Both the position numbers and the translations under genes were made by a program. The notes beneath the pieces were generated by a model. It saw only the letters and a program-made list of their open reading frames with translations, was not told the origin of the DNA and ran no database searches. A stretch of DNA of 64,000 nt from Ursus arctos (taxonomy: Eukaryota; Chordata; Mammalia; Carnivora; Ursidae). The DNA is taken from contig NW_026623078.1 of the NCBI RefSeq assembly GCF_023065955.2, positions 11,976,199 through 12,040,198 on the forward strand. The letters run 5' to 3'. Position 1 is the first letter of the stretch. Each line of letters begins with the position of its first letter. Shown here piece by piece: positions 34,201-46,169 of the stretch.

Positions 34201-34649
34201 TCTGAGATGGTTAAAAGAAGACACAACTTCCCTGTTGTGGATAAAAACTTTAACTTCATCATTTTCTTATGTCTTGCCCAGAGTAACAATCTGGCAGGAG
34301 AGACACTGGAAAATTAGTATAAAAAAGCATAATAAGGACTAACATTCCTTAATTTATTTAGAAAGCATTTTATGAAATTATTTCTATAAAATGTTCTCTC
34401 CCCAGTATATCCCCTAAAACACCCATGCCATTGTTACCTCCTCCTGGCCCAGGGTCTCCCCAGTAGCTTGTCTGGCCCCTACTTTCTGCTTCTGTCTAGC
34501 CTTGAGCATGACCTCCAGACTGTTCCTCCTACAAGCTGGGTCACAGCATCTTGTGCTCAAAGATCACTGAAGGCTCTCTCAGTGGCCAGATTTGGACTAA
34601 CTCTGAATCTCTGTCATGATATCTGTGTCCCTTCACATGTCAGTCTCAG

Positions 34650-34830
34650 AGGGAGTCAGGGGGGATGTATGCTCTAACCCATCTCAGCTGACTGGCTGTG
34701 ATGTCACTGGTCACCTCACCGGCCCTGTCTGAGCCTCAGTTTCCTCATCCACAGAAGGAGGGTTCTGACTGCATAACCTACGTGGTTATTTTCCATTGTA
34801 AGACTCTAAGCATTTCAGCATTGATCAAAG
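34650..34830 (+). mobile_element. MIR SINE
   Basis: CTGTCTGAGCCTCAGTTTCC, TCATCCACAGAAGGAGGGTT and ACTCTAAGCATTTCAGCA follow the MIR core. The head is poorly kept. Confidence 0.55.
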
Positions 34831-35189
34831 AGCTGAGAAATTCTGTCTGCCATGCCAACTCTCAGATCAGCAGTATATTTCATCCTCACTCCAGCACAGT
34901 TTAAGATCTTTTGAAGGATTTTGCTTCCGTTTTAAACATATGAGTATTGATGTTTATTGAAATCTGAAAGCCGGATGGGACCCGGCTCATTTTCTCATTC
35001 TGGCACCACTTGCAGCTAGTGACATGAGGTGCTTTTGCCAGCAAGGCCTGTTTTAATCAAAAGCTTTCATCTGAAATGCAATTCACAATTTCTGGGTGGT
35101 AAAGAATAATTCCCCATGGGATGAATGTACAAAGCTGAGCGCTTTAAATACTTTCCATAGGAGGTAAAACTGATTTCATTGAGCAAACT

Positions 35190-35345
35190 TGTATCAACTG
35201 CTCCTTGCAAGTCACTCTCGAAAGGACATGGGATGAACAGGATGAAGTTCCTGCCTTTGAACAGCTTAGAGTCAAGTAGCAGATAAGCCATGAATATAAT
35301 AGATGTTCTAATATGTTAGAATATAGTGAATGCATTACAGAAGCC
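35190..35345 (+). mobile_element. L2-type fragment
   Basis: GGGATGAACAGGATGAAGTT, CCTGCCTTTGAACAGCTTAG and AGTCAAGTAGCAGATAAGCC match the ancient block with GTGAACAAGACAGACAAGGTCCCTGCCCTCATGGAGCTT. Confidence 0.5.
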
Positions 35346-36854
35346 TTAAAAACTCTAGGAGTTTGCAGAAGGCAGAAAATTGCTCTTGACTAGGATGCAG
35401 GGGGAAACATTCATGAAGAAAGTGAAATTTGTGTTGCATAGCTGTTTGCTTTTGTTTCGGTTAGTAGCAATTAAGGGGCTTATGGAGGAGGGAGTTGAAA
35501 CTACAGTTTAGAGTCACGTATTGTGGGGACTTCAGTTTTCCTTCCCCTCCCCCACTCCAGGCATCACAGTTAGCTGAGTTTCAGCGATAAACCTGGTGAA
35601 AAGCAGACACCACTCGCCCCTGGGGCATATATCCCTGGGAGTCTTGGCTGTGGGAAAGCCGGGGTGGCAGAGTTTCAAACAGAAATGAGAGAGCTGTGAC
35701 ACCATTCTTCGTAATTCACAACCAATCTAGCCATAGCCGGTGAAAGTTTTTGCTACCACAGTTGAGGTTTGAGCAGTGAAAATCATGCACTCTTCAGACC
35801 CTTCTCCAAGTTTGGAACCAATGGAGAAGTAGATGCAGAAATCAGACGGGTGGTCAAAATGATATTTTCTGTCCTACTGATGCACCTGGCATCTGGCCAG
35901 TAACCCCATGACCCCTCCTTCTCACCCTCTCCCTACCTGCCTGACTGACTCCACCTCCGGAGCTGGAGGCCTTCCCTGGCAGGCTGGAGGACTGACTGAA
36001 TGAGGGAGCACAGGCTGCATGCCTGGGGGTCAGGCCGCTATCTGCAGTGGGGGAGAGGGCTGAGCAATGCAGACAAGCTCAGACCTCTCTCAGGATTCTC
36101 CAATCGGAGAAGCCATGCCTCCCTCAGGGACAGTGAGTGTGGGATAGAGGCAGAGGCCATAGGCCAAGGGTGTTCTGATAAAAGTGCTCAGTGAAAATCT
36201 CCAAGGCATGAGGAGCATTCCCTTGGGTTTCATTTTCTACAGCAGGCTGTGGTTTGATTTCTGGATTGAGGAAGCCATCGGTTTAACGTTTCCTCCTCAG
36301 CCTGGCTCTAGTTTTCATGAGATGGGCTCTCTGACACCCAGGTTTGCCCACATCACTCCAGAGTACCTCAGTTGTCCCAGCACAGTTACTCATTTCACGC
36401 CTCTGTGCTCCAGGACAGTGCTGTTCTGAGGCTGACAATTCCCTTCCTGTTGTGCTCTCCAGCCCTGGTCCTGCCAGGCTGAGCAGTGGAGCATAGATCT
36501 CTAGACATTAGACCACATAACTAAAAGACCAACTAAAAATGCATCCTTCTATATCACCAGCAAATAGAAACACTCCAGACTTGACCACAGTGAATTCCTG
36601 GACGTTAATACACTTCCAGGGAGAAAGTAGAAACCCAAAACGATCCTCCCCGGTTTTTAAACCTCTCAGCCTCAGCCAAAAAGTCCTCGCTGTGATTCCT
36701 GGTGGCAGCTGTAGCTCCAGCTGTCTCTGCCAACCACACTTCCTTCAGGACTTCAGAAGTCCGACCGAGGTGATGCAAGCTTCCAATTGTTCCACTTCCT
36801 AGAGAATCCAGAGGACTAATAGGACACGTACCACACTACCAGCTCCACTCCCTT
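35346..36854. other. No gene seen
   Basis: Mixed composition, with several 64-87-codon frames (36000-36802) on the plus strand but no family motif or splice-site pair that I would defend. Confidence 0.45.
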
Positions 36855-37005
36855 CAAATGCATATATATGTCTATGCATGCATACATGTGCACATATGCA
36901 CACACACATACATGCACACAAGGCCCAATACACACACACAAATGTACAAACAAATATATGTACACACACATGCGTGTACATACATAATAGACACGTATAT
37001 AAGCA
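36855..37005. repeat. Degenerate alternating CA/TA/TG tract
   Basis: About 150 bp of broken purine-pyrimidine alternation (CATATATATGTCTATGCATG, CACACACACATACATGCACA, GTACACACACATGCGTGTAC). Long frames called on both strands here are repeat artefacts. Confidence 0.8.
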
Positions 37006-37814
37006 AATCACTGTTGGTATCCTGGTTAACTGAAGCAAAATGATGTCCACAGAACCCAGCAATTAATGCCATGTGGAACCACACTGTTGGTCCCCAGAGC
37101 AAAAGTAAGGTAATGACTGATGGAGGAAGGGAAATCTAGACAATTTTTGTTTCATTCTCACCACAGTGTCAGCTAGTGTCCACCACTATGTCAGTGTCCA
37201 CCCCTGTATGGAAGAACTCACTCGTCAAGCTGGGGAAAAGCTCATCTATGCATAGTGTTTCCTCTCAGTATTTTGCAAATTTTATTTATTAAGAATTTTG
37301 TTTGTTAAAAAATTAGAAATTTGCACAAGCTGCAGCTACAGACCCAAGGCTTTATTGGTGTGCATTTCTTTCCCACCCAGCATAATCAAACCTCTATTTC
37401 GAGTGCCCCTTTTTTTTTCAAGTGGCCCTGACCTCCTAGGGTTGAGCTGACAGCAGAGCTCTACAAATGACACAGTGTCTGTCTACTCCTTCTGTGCCGG
37501 TGTCACTGCCTCTTGCTGTTGGGACTGCAATGACTTCCTCCTCAGGCAGGTGTTCCCACCTCTGTGTGTTTATTTCCCTTGGAGAATCACTTTCGGTGGA
37601 TAAACGACCTGAGCTGATGTTGCTGAGCTTGAGCCCTGAGGTTCCTGTAAAGGACCATTCCTGTCGTGGGCTCGTGCTTAGAACATTTCCTGTTTTCATC
37701 TTTTGAATTTTCCAGGCATTGAATTTCAATTCTTTAATAGCAGTATAGATACTTCTTTCTGCTATCTAAAGCAGTGATACATGTCTCTGGTATTCTATTT
37801 TCATTGTTGTTGCC
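37006..37814. other. No recognisable feature
   Basis: A 97-codon minus frame (37436-37729) and an overlapping 79-codon plus frame are mutually exclusive and motif-free. Confidence 0.45.
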
Positions 37815-38200
37815 TTGATATTTTTGTTTTATTGAGGTAAAATTGGTATACAACATTATATAAACTTCAGGCATACAGCATTATAACTTCACATTTGTAT
37901 ACACTACACAGTGATCACCACCACAAGTCCAGTTACTAACCGTCACTACACAGTTGAGCCTTTTTACCTATTTCTTACCCTGAACTCCCTCCCCCTTTGG
38001 TAACCACCAATCTGATCTCTATATTTATGAATTTGTTTTTGTTTTGTTTTGTTTTTAGATACCACATACATACATGAGATCATATGCTATTTGTCTTTCT
38101 CTGTCTGAGTTATTTCACCTAAGACCCTCAAGTTCCATCCCTGTTGTCACAAATGGTGAGATGTCATTCTTTTTTTATGGCTGAGTAGTATTCCATTGTG

Positions 38201-38203
<3 letters not shown>

Positions 38204-38242
<39 letters not shown>
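38204..38242. repeat. (TC)n microsatellite
   Basis: About 18 uninterrupted TC units inside the L1. The usual L1 sequence around it resumes at once (GTCCATCCCATATCTTCTCT), so the run is an expansion within the L1. Confidence 0.95.
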
Positions 38243-38244
<2 letters not shown>

Positions 38245-38702
38245 CATCCCATATCTTCTCTATCCATTCATCCAGTAATGGACACTTAGGTTGTTTCCAT
38301 ATCTTGACTATTGTAAATATGATGCAGTGAATATATGGGAGCATGTATCTTTTCAAATTAGTAGTTTTGTGTTCTTTGAATAAATAATCAAAAGTGAAAT
38401 AGCTGGATCATGTGGTGTTCTATTTTTAATTTTTTGAGGAATCTCCATGTTGTCTTCCATAGTGCGTGCATTAATTTACTTCCCATCAATAGTGCACAAG
38501 GGCTCCCTTTTCTTCACATCATGGCCAATACTTCTTTTTCTTGTCTTTTTGATACTAGCCGTTCAAAGAGCTGTGAGGTGATATCTCATTGTGGCTTTGA
38601 ACTGCATTTCCATGATAACTGGTGATGTTGAACACCTTTTCATGTGCCTGTTAACCATCTGCGTCTTCTTTGGGAAAATGTCTGTTCAGGTCCTCTGCCC
38701 AT

Positions 38703-39811
38703 TTATTTTTATTTTTTATTTTTTATTATGTTATTATGTTATGTTAGTGACCATACAGTACATCATTAGTTTTTGATGTAATGTTCCATGATTCATTGTT
38801 TGCATATAACACCCAGTGCTCATGCAATTCATGCCCTCCTTAACACCCATCACTGGACTAACCCATCCCCCCACCCCTCTCCCCTCTGAAACCCTCAATT
38901 TGTTTCCCAGAGTCCATAATCTCTCATGGTTCATCTCCCCCTCTGATTCCCCCCCTTCATTTTTCCCTTCCTTCTCCTGATGACCTCCATGCTATTCCTT
39001 ATGTTCCACATATAAGTGAAACCATGTGATAATTGTCTTTCTCTGCTTGACTTATTTCACTTAGTGTAATCCCCTCTAGTTCCATCCATTTCGATGCAAA
39101 TTGTGGGTATTCATCCTTTCTGATGGCTGAGTAATATTCCATTGTATATATGAACGACATCTTCTCTATCCATTCTGTATCCATGCCCTTCTGTCTGTTG
39201 AAGGTCATCTCGGCTCCTTTCATAGTTTGGCTATTGTCGACATTGCTGCTATGAACACTGGGGTGCATGTGGCCCTTCTTTTCACTACATCTGTATCTTT
39301 GGGGGTAAATACCCAGTAGTGCAATTGCTGGGTGGTAGGGTAGCTCTATTTTTAACATCTTGAGGAACCCCCATACTGTTTTCTAAAGTGGCTGTACCAA
39401 CTTGCATTCCCACCAACAGTGTAAGAGGGTTCCCCTTTCTGCACGTCCTTGCCAACATTTGTTGTTTCCTGTCTTGTTAATTTTTGCCATTCTAACTGGA
39501 GTAAGCCGGTGTCTCATTGTGGTTTTGATTTGTATTTCCCTGATGACTAGTGATGTTGAGCATTTTTTCATGTGTCTGTTAGCCATTTGTATGTCTTTTT
39601 TGGAGAAGTGTCTGTTGATGTCTTCTGCCCATTTTTTGACTGGGTTATTAGTTTTTTGAGTGTTGAGTGAGAAGTTCTTTATAGATTTTGGATATCAGCC
39701 CTTTATCTATAATGTCATTTGCAAATATCTTCTCCCATTCCGTGGGCTGCCGCTTAGTTTTGTTGACTGTTTCCTTTGCTGTGCAGAAGCTTCTTATCTT
39801 GATGAAATTCC
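38703..39811 (-). mobile_element. Younger carnivore L1, 5'-truncated, nested
   Basis: Its antisense 3' UTR contains CATCATTAGTTTTTGATGTA, ATGTTCCATGATTCATTGTT and CCATCACTGGACTAACCCAT, which are typical of carnivore L1s. A 119-codon minus frame (38999-39358) is the C-terminal part of ORF2, with the L1 pattern YTMEYYSAIRKDE; another at 39383-39586 is the segment just upstream. The T-rich left edge is the poly-A tail. The older L1 resumes on both sides (CTCTGCCCATTT | TTTTTTAATTGCATTTTTTC). The junction at about 39811 marks 5' truncation. Confidence 0.85.
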
Positions 39812-41227
39812 AATTTTTTAATTGCATTTTTTCTCTTGTTGAGTTGTATGAGTTCTTTGCATATTTTGGATATTAACCCATCATAAGATACATGATTTGC
39901 AAATGCCTTCTCATTTTCAGTAAGTTGCCATTTGGTTTCATCAATGGTTTCCTTTGCTGTGCAGAAGATTTTTGGTTTGAGATAGTCCCATTTGTTTATT
40001 TTTGCTTCAGTGTCTCTTACCTTTGGAGTCACATCTGAAAAAAAAAAATGACTAAGACCAATGTTAAGTAGCTTACTCCCTAAGTTTTCTTCTAGGAATC
40101 TTATGGTTTCAGGTTTTGCATTCAAGTGTTTAATTCATTTTGAGTTTATTTCTGTATATGGTGTAATTTATGTGTATAATGGTCTTTATTCTTTTGCATG
40201 TGGCTGTCCAGTTTTCCCAATATCATTTATTGAAGAGACTATCCTTTTTCTATTGTATATGCTTGTTATGAATGAATTAACCATATGCATGTGAATTTAT
40301 TTCTGGGCTCTTTTTTCTGTTCCATTGATCTATATGGTGTTTTCTGTTTTTATGCCAATACCAAACTGTTCTGATTACTATAGTTTTGCTGTATAGCTTG
40401 AAAATGTGGAGCATGACACCTTCAGCTTTGTTCTTTCTCAAAATCACTTTGGGTCCTTGGCATCTTTTGTGGTTCTATATAAATTTTAGAATTATTTGTT
40501 TTAGTTCTGTGAAAAATTACTTTGGGATTTTGTAGGGATTGCATTGAATTTGTATGTTGCTTAAGGTAATATGGACATTTAATAATGTTAATTGTTCCAA
40601 TAAATGAGCATTGGATATCTTTCCATTTATTTCTGTCTTCTTCAATTTCTTTTATTAATGTCTTGTAATTTTTAGAGTACAGGTCCTTTACCTCCTTGGT
40701 TAAATTTATTCCTAGGAATTTTTTGGATGCAGTTATAAATGGGATTGTTTTCTTAGTTTCTCTTTTTGATAGGTTGTTAGTATATAGAAATGAAACAGAT
40801 TTCTGTATATTAATTTTGTATCCTTCAACTTTACTGATGTTTAGTTCAAACAGTTTTTTGATGGCGTTTTTAAGGTTTTCTATATATAGAATTCTATTAT
40901 CTGCAAATAGTCACAGTTTTACTTCTTTCTTTCTCATTTGGATGCATTTTATTTCCTTTTCTTGCCTAATTGTTGTGGCTAGGACTTCCAGTACTATGTG
41001 AAATAAAAGGGGTGAGAATGGGCATACTTGCATCGTTCATGATTTTAGAGGAAAAACTGCCAGCTTTTCACTATTGAGTATGATGTTACCGGTGGGCTTG
41101 TCGCATACGGCTTTTATTCTATTGTGGTACATTCCCTCTATCCCTACTTTGTTGAGAGCTTTTATAATAAATGAATATTAAATCATGTCAAATGCTTTCT
41201 TTGCTTCTATTGAAGTGATTATATGAA

Positions 41228-41345
41228 ACTCAGCCTTTTTTTCCCCTTAAGTAGGCTCCATGCCCAGTGTGGAGACCAACGTGGGGCTTGAACTCATGAC
41301 CCTGAGTCAGACACTTAACCAACTGAACCACCCAGGTGTCCCTCT
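41228..41345 (-). mobile_element. CAN-SINE, old and truncated
   Basis: CTTAAGTAGGCTCCATGCCC, CAACGTGGGGCTTGAACTCA, CATGACCCTGAGTCAGACAC and TGAACCACCCAGGTGTCCC are the head half of an older CAN-SINE in inverted orientation, inside the large L1. Confidence 0.88.
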
Positions 41346-43680
41346 CCTTTATTAATGTGGTGTATCACGTTGATTGATATGTGGATGTTGAACCATCCTT
41401 GCATCCCTGGAATAAATCCCATTTTTTCATGGTATATTATCCTTGTAATGTATTGTTGAATTTGGTTTGCTAAAATTTTGTTGAGGATTTTTGCATCTAT
41501 GTTCAGTAGGGATATTAGCCTGTAACTTTCTTTTATTTGTGTGTGTTTTTGCCTGGTTTTGATATCAGGTTAATGCTAGCCTTGTAAAATGAATTTGGAA
41601 GCATTTCCTCCTGTTCAATTTTTTGGAAGAATGTGAGAAGGTTGGTATTAAATCTTTGAATGTTTGGTAGAATTGTCTGGTTCTTGGGCTTTTGTGGAAA
41701 GTTTTGATTACTGATTCAATCTCCTTGCTAATAATAGATCTTCAAATAAGTTTTCCACCCCTTTCTCTCTCTCTTATCCTGGAATCCCTGTAATGCAAAT
41801 GTTATTTCACTTGATATTGTCCTATATGTCCCTTAAGATATTTTAACTGTTCAAAATTCTTTTTTCTTTTTGCTGTTTGCCTGTGTGAGTTCCTTTGACC
41901 TTTCTTCCAGCTTACTGATTCATTTCTCTGCTTCATGCAGTCTGCTGCTCTACTGTATTTTTCAGATCAGTTATTGCAGTCTTCAGCTCTGTGACTTCTG
42001 TTCGGTACTTTCTTATGTTTTCTATCTCTTTGTTGAGGTTCTCACTGTGCTTGTATATCCTTCTCTTGAGTTCAGTGAGCTCCTTTATGACCATTACTTA
42101 GAATTCTTTAGCAGGTACATTACTTACCTCTGTTTCATTAAGGTCTTTTTTGAAGTTTTGTCTCATATGGAACATATTCTCTTGTCCCCTTATTTTGCTA
42201 GATTCTCTGTATTTGTTTCTATATATCCAGTTAAATAGCTACCCCTTCCAATCTTGAAGGTGTGGCTTTGTATAGGAGATGAAGTTTGTTATTTAACATT
42301 GCCCTACCTTTTGGTTTTTTTATCAGATCTTTGTGATTGTCTAAATAGCCTAATTTGTTCTTCATAGGTCCCAGTTGTTGAGGGTGTGCCAAGAACTGCC
42401 AGTGTTACAAAGGGAGGGATCTCAGACAGTGCCTAGTTCAGGCTAATTGTAAGCCAGATCCTCAGGCAACACCTTTTAAGGTACGTAAATATATACCATC
42501 TTGTGGGCCTATAATTGTAAACTCTGCTGGCTTCTAGATTAGGAGTTCAGGAGGCATCCCTTGGGCAACAGTTGCAAATATCATTGCTTTAGATGACTGT
42601 ATAAACTTCTTTCTGGGGGGTATCAGCAAGCTGTGGTGAGGCCAAAGGAGGGTACTATACAGCATCTTCCTGTCCACATTCCCTGGGGGCAACCTTGTAG
42701 CTTCTGGATATGTGGCAAACCTGAAGCCTGCTCCTTAGGATGAAGCTGAAGAACAGGAAGTCTTATGTCACATGAAGACTAGAGGTATGTTTCAGCTTGC
42801 TGTTCATGCAGTGCCCTGGGGGTGGTAGCTTACCAAGGATTATCTCTCTAATTATATCAGACCCATGGCACCCAGAAACACAATTCCCCCTGGCCACCAG
42901 AGCCAGGTGCTCAAGGGGGCTTCCCTGTATGGACTGCACATGCCTGTTGGCTATGGTGGGGTGAGCTGTGGCTATGGCTGTGGCATGTGGGTTCAGGGTA
43001 CTCCTACTAGAGCTAACAGGCTATAGCAGGGGAGGGCACAAAAATGGCACCTGCCAGCTCTGCCGTCAATAAAGCGGAAGGAGAACACACAGATTGGGCC
43101 CACCAGTACCTCCATTGTGAGGAAGAATCCCAGTAGGTACCTGTCTCTCCAGCAGATGCTTTAGATTAAGACATGAGTCTCCTTTGCATATTGTCTAGGT
43201 GCCTTACAAACTGTTGCTTTTTTGCTGAAACCCAGGGTGACAGTGTCTGTGTACAAGCCCTTTAAGAGTGGATTTTCTGTTTCCCGCAACTTTATGGTTC
43301 TCCTGGCAATAAACTCTGTTGGTTTTCAAGGCCAGATGCTATGGGGTCTTGTCTCTCTGGTGTAGGTCCCAAGGGTTGAGACACCTGCAATGGGGCATAA
43401 TCCCTTCACTCTCCAGGGTCAGCTCCATATTATGAGATCCCGCCCAGTTGTGAGTCCCTGCATCTGGAGTTGGGTTTCTTGCTAGACCGTATCTTCACCT
43501 TTCCTACCCATCTTGATGTGATTCTCTTATCCTTTGTTATGGAAGTACTATTTAACTAGGTTTCAGGTTCTTTCCAGAGGGAATTGTTCCTTATTTCGCT
43601 GTAGATTTATTCTGTTTGCAGGAGGATTGAGTTCAGAATCCTTCCATAGCACCATCTTCAACCCTCCCTCTTTGCTCTTT

Positions 43681-44009
43681 TATGAAAGATTTTGTTGAAT
43701 TTTTAGCGGTTTAACTTACTTTAAAAAAGTTGGTCCCTTTCCTTTCCTATTATATGTTAGGCTAGGCCATTTTGTTGGAGTTCAGTGTTTCATTTCTTTT
43801 ATCTTTTTCATTATTGTTAGACCTACATTTTCCCATATGTTCTTAGACTTTACCCCATTGGAAAAAAATGATGTCAAGGGTTTCTAGATCTACCAGGAGC
43901 ATCAATTATTGAAATATGTCTAGATTACCAACCTGTGCTGATAATCTCACGTGGGTGATTTGCCATTATACCAATCTTCAACTCAGGGCCAGTCTTTTCA
44001 GTAAATCAG
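43681..44009. other. No recognisable feature
   Basis: AT-rich sequence between the large L1 and a MER5-type element. Confidence 0.4.
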
Positions 44010-44565
44010 TGATTCTTAGAATGTGGTTCCCAGGCCAGCAACATCAGCATCCCCTAAGAACTTGCTAGAAATATAAATTATTGGGCCCTACCCCATACTT
44101 ACTGAATTTGTACCTCTGTGAGGTAGGGCCAGCACCTGCACTCAAACAAGCCCTCCAGGTGCTGTTGATACTCACTCAATGTCTTAATCAGTTCAGGCTG
44201 CTATAAGAAAAATACTGTATTGCTTAAGCAACAGGAATCTATTTCTCACAGTTAGGAGGCTAGAAAGTCCAAGATCAAGGTGTCAGCTGATTCACTTCCT
44301 GCTTAGAGCTCTCTTACTGATTTGCAGATGGCTATCTTCTAGCTGTGTCCTCCCTTGGAGGAGAAAGAAGTCGCCTCTCTTGTGTGTTGTCTTAGAAGGG
44401 CACATCCCATTTATCTTGGCTCTACCCTCATGACCCAATTACCTCCCAAAGGCCCCACTTCCAAACACTATCACATTGGGGGTTAGGCCTTCAACATATA
44501 AATTTTGAAGGACATAAACACTTACTCCTTTGCACTCAAGTTTGTGAACCACTGCCTTAAATGAT
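44010..44565 (+). mobile_element. MER5A-like hAT element, split by a MaLR LTR
   Basis: AGTGATTCTTAGAATGTGGT, CAACATCAGCATCCCCTAAG, AACTTGCTAGAAATATAAAT, TGGGCCCTACCCCATACTTA, CTCCAGGTGCTGTTGATACT, then after the insertion AGTTTGTGAACCACTGCC. The two ends are imperfect inverted repeats of the MER5 kind. Confidence 0.75.
44180..44534 (-). mobile_element. MaLR LTR (MST/MLT1-like) inserted in MER5A
   Basis: The plus strand reads TGTCTTAATCAGTTCAGGCT, AACAGGAATCTATTTCTCAC, AGTCCAAGATCAAGGTGTCA, AATTACCTCCCAAAGGCCCC, ATCACATTGGGGGTTAGGCC and ends TTTGCA, the antisense of a MaLR LTR with TG..CA ends. A perfect 5-bp target duplication CTCAA lies at 44175-44179 and 44535-44539, which fixes both borders. 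Confidence 0.9.
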
Positions 44566-44839
44566 GTTCAGGTTCTGACTAACTCATTCATGTTGGCTTA
44601 GGAGAAAGGCCTTTCTCCTTTCTCCAGCCATATTAAAGCAGTCTGCAGGATTAATAGATGTGACAGCTCTTTGTCAGGCTGTTAGCACAAAAGTAATTAT
44701 AGTAGTAAGAGTCTCTAGAGCTGACTGTGCCCTCAGACAGTTCTAGTGGTTTATGTAGAATAATCCATTGGTCTTCATGACAGGCTGACTGAGATAGGTA
44801 CTCGTTTTATATTCATTTGTCTTATCCCTTCTCTTCTCA
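44566..44839. other. Contains a perfect 18-bp palindrome
   Basis: GGAGAAAGGCCTTTCTCC at 44601-44618 equals its own reverse complement. I recognise nothing else here. Confidence 0.5.
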
Positions 44840-45070
44840 TCTCTGTCAACCACTTATTTATTTTTTTTACTGTGTCCATAGTTGGGCTTTTTCTAGAATG
44901 TCATATAGTTGGAATCATACAGTATGCAGTCTTTTGAGATTGATTTCCTCACTTAGTAATATCATGTTTCCTTCATGCATTTTCATGGCTTGATAGTTCA
45001 TTTCTTTTTAGTACTGAGTAATATTCCATTATCTGAATGTATTACAGTTCATTTATCCATTCACCTACTA
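44840..45070 (-). mobile_element. L1 3' UTR fragment
   Basis: TTTTTCTAGAATGTCATATA, GTTGGAATCATACAGTATGC, TTTTCATGGCTTGATAGTTC, GAGTAATATTCCATTATCTG and CATTTATCCATTCACCTACT are the antisense of an older L1 3' region. Confidence 0.75.
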
Positions 45071-45071
45071 A

Positions 45072-45175
45072 TGTTATACTCATTTTACAGATAAGAAAGC
45101 TGAGGCACAGAGGATTAACAACTTAATGTCATATATTTAGTGGGAGACAGAGGCAGGGTTTGGACTGGGACAATC
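45072..45175 (-). mobile_element. MIR SINE fragment
   Basis: CTCATTTTACAGATAAGAAA, GCTGAGGCACAGAGGATTAA and GCAGGGTTTGGACTGGGA are the antisense MIR core in order. Confidence 0.65.
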
Positions 45176-45868
45176 TACCTGTGAAGTTATGCTCATCACC
45201 AAAGGAAACATGCTCATTCTCTGTTACCCACTTCTTGAAGATTCTCTATTCTTTTTTTCAACAACTATTTACTAAGCCCTCAGAAACTGGCTTTCTGAGT
45301 CAAGTTTACTCTTATAAAAATAACTCATATATGTACTTGTTTGAAATTATATAAAAATAAGTCATATACACTTGTTTGAAATTATATTCTCAAAAACTTG
45401 AAAACTCTATTTAATTTCTTTAGTGCTAATTAGGTTTCCCTAAGAAGTTGTTGACAGAACAGATTCTGTGGTAATAAATTCCCGAGTCATAGGGATTAGG
45501 AGTGTTAGACAGGTGCCCAGGATATAACATGATTTCCTTAAATACATTATGTATAACATTCCATTTTTACATTCATAAAAATAAAAATGACAGAATATAT
45601 TTGTATAGGTATAAGAAGGACTAGAATCATTCTACTTAAATTTGAGTCCAACTGAAGAAAGCAGTGTCAAGGCAAAGGGCAGACTCTTGCTACCTCTTAA
45701 CCTCACTGAAGCAGGACTCAGCTTATTCTTGGAGATGAAAGTGCAACCTGGATATTAGGGCCCCACATGCTTGATGGCCTCTCTTTGGGGCTTGAAATAC
45801 TTTTAGTCTGCTGGTGGGGTCATTGGAACTGTTGACTGCTAACAGAGCAGTGTTTCCATTATTAACAG
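45176..45868. other. No repeat recognised; upstream of exon candidate
   Basis: Contains no repeat that I know. Its last 35 bases supply a good 3' splice site for the segment that follows: TGCTAAC at 45838-45844 as branch-point-like motif, then TGTTTCCATTATTAACAG. Confidence 0.45.
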
Positions 45869-45938
45869 ATGCCAAAGCCACTTCAGAAATGCCAGAAGAC
45901 ATGCCGGAGTCTAAAATTGGCAGCCTCAGAAAATCAAG
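45869..45938 (+). CDS. Candidate coding exon 1, gene unknown
   Basis: This 70-bp segment is flanked by a good acceptor (branch-like TGCTAAC, pyrimidine-rich stretch, AACAG) and an ideal donor (CAAG|GTGAGT). It is open in two frames. In the frame starting at its first base it reads MPKPLQKCQKTC and on to ..ASENQ, with one base left over. In the frame offset by two it reads AKATSEMPEDMPESKIGSLR and KS. Joined to 46672-46753 the first frame runs on through both segments without a stop. I do not recognise the protein. The start at ATG is a coincidence of the splice border and need not be the initiator. It could also be a non-coding RNA exon or a chance pair of sites. Confidence 0.4.
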
Positions 45939-46169
45939 GTGAGTGTTTTCTTTTCAGCTGAATATCCAATAATTTATTTCTCTTTCTGTAAATACTTAGC
46001 AGATTCTTAGAGTCAGCTAGCACGGTTAACATTGAATCAGAATTGAAAACAAGGATGAAAATCATCGTTTTGAATTAAAATAAAAGGGCTTCTTTCAGAA
46101 AGTTGCACCATGAATGAGTGCCCTGCCTCTGTAAACCAGTTAGAGTGTGGGCTTTGCACAATTTATAAT

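Larger units (their letters stand above)
37815..43680 (-). mobile_element. Near full-length old LINE-1, interrupted
   Basis: Read on the minus strand, it starts near 43680 with a leader (AGATGGTGCTATGGAAGGAT as reverse complement), passes ORF1 (about 41750-42250), ORF2 (about 38400-41750), and ends in a 3' UTR whose antisense reads TTTTATTGAGGTAAAATTGG and ATACAACATTATATAAACTT (37830-37870). A younger L1 (about 38703-39811) and a CAN-SINE (41228-41345) split it. All frames are broken. Plus-strand frames of 101 and 122 codons (40696-41001, 41870-42238) are antisense shadows. A (TC)n run is expanded inside it at 38204-38242. Confidence 0.85.

Noticed and set aside
36799..37102. Cys/His/Val-rich frames on both strands
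   Set aside because: They are translations of the degenerate CA/TA/TG tract.
41870..42238. 122-codon plus frame
   Set aside because: It is the antisense shadow of L1 ORF1.
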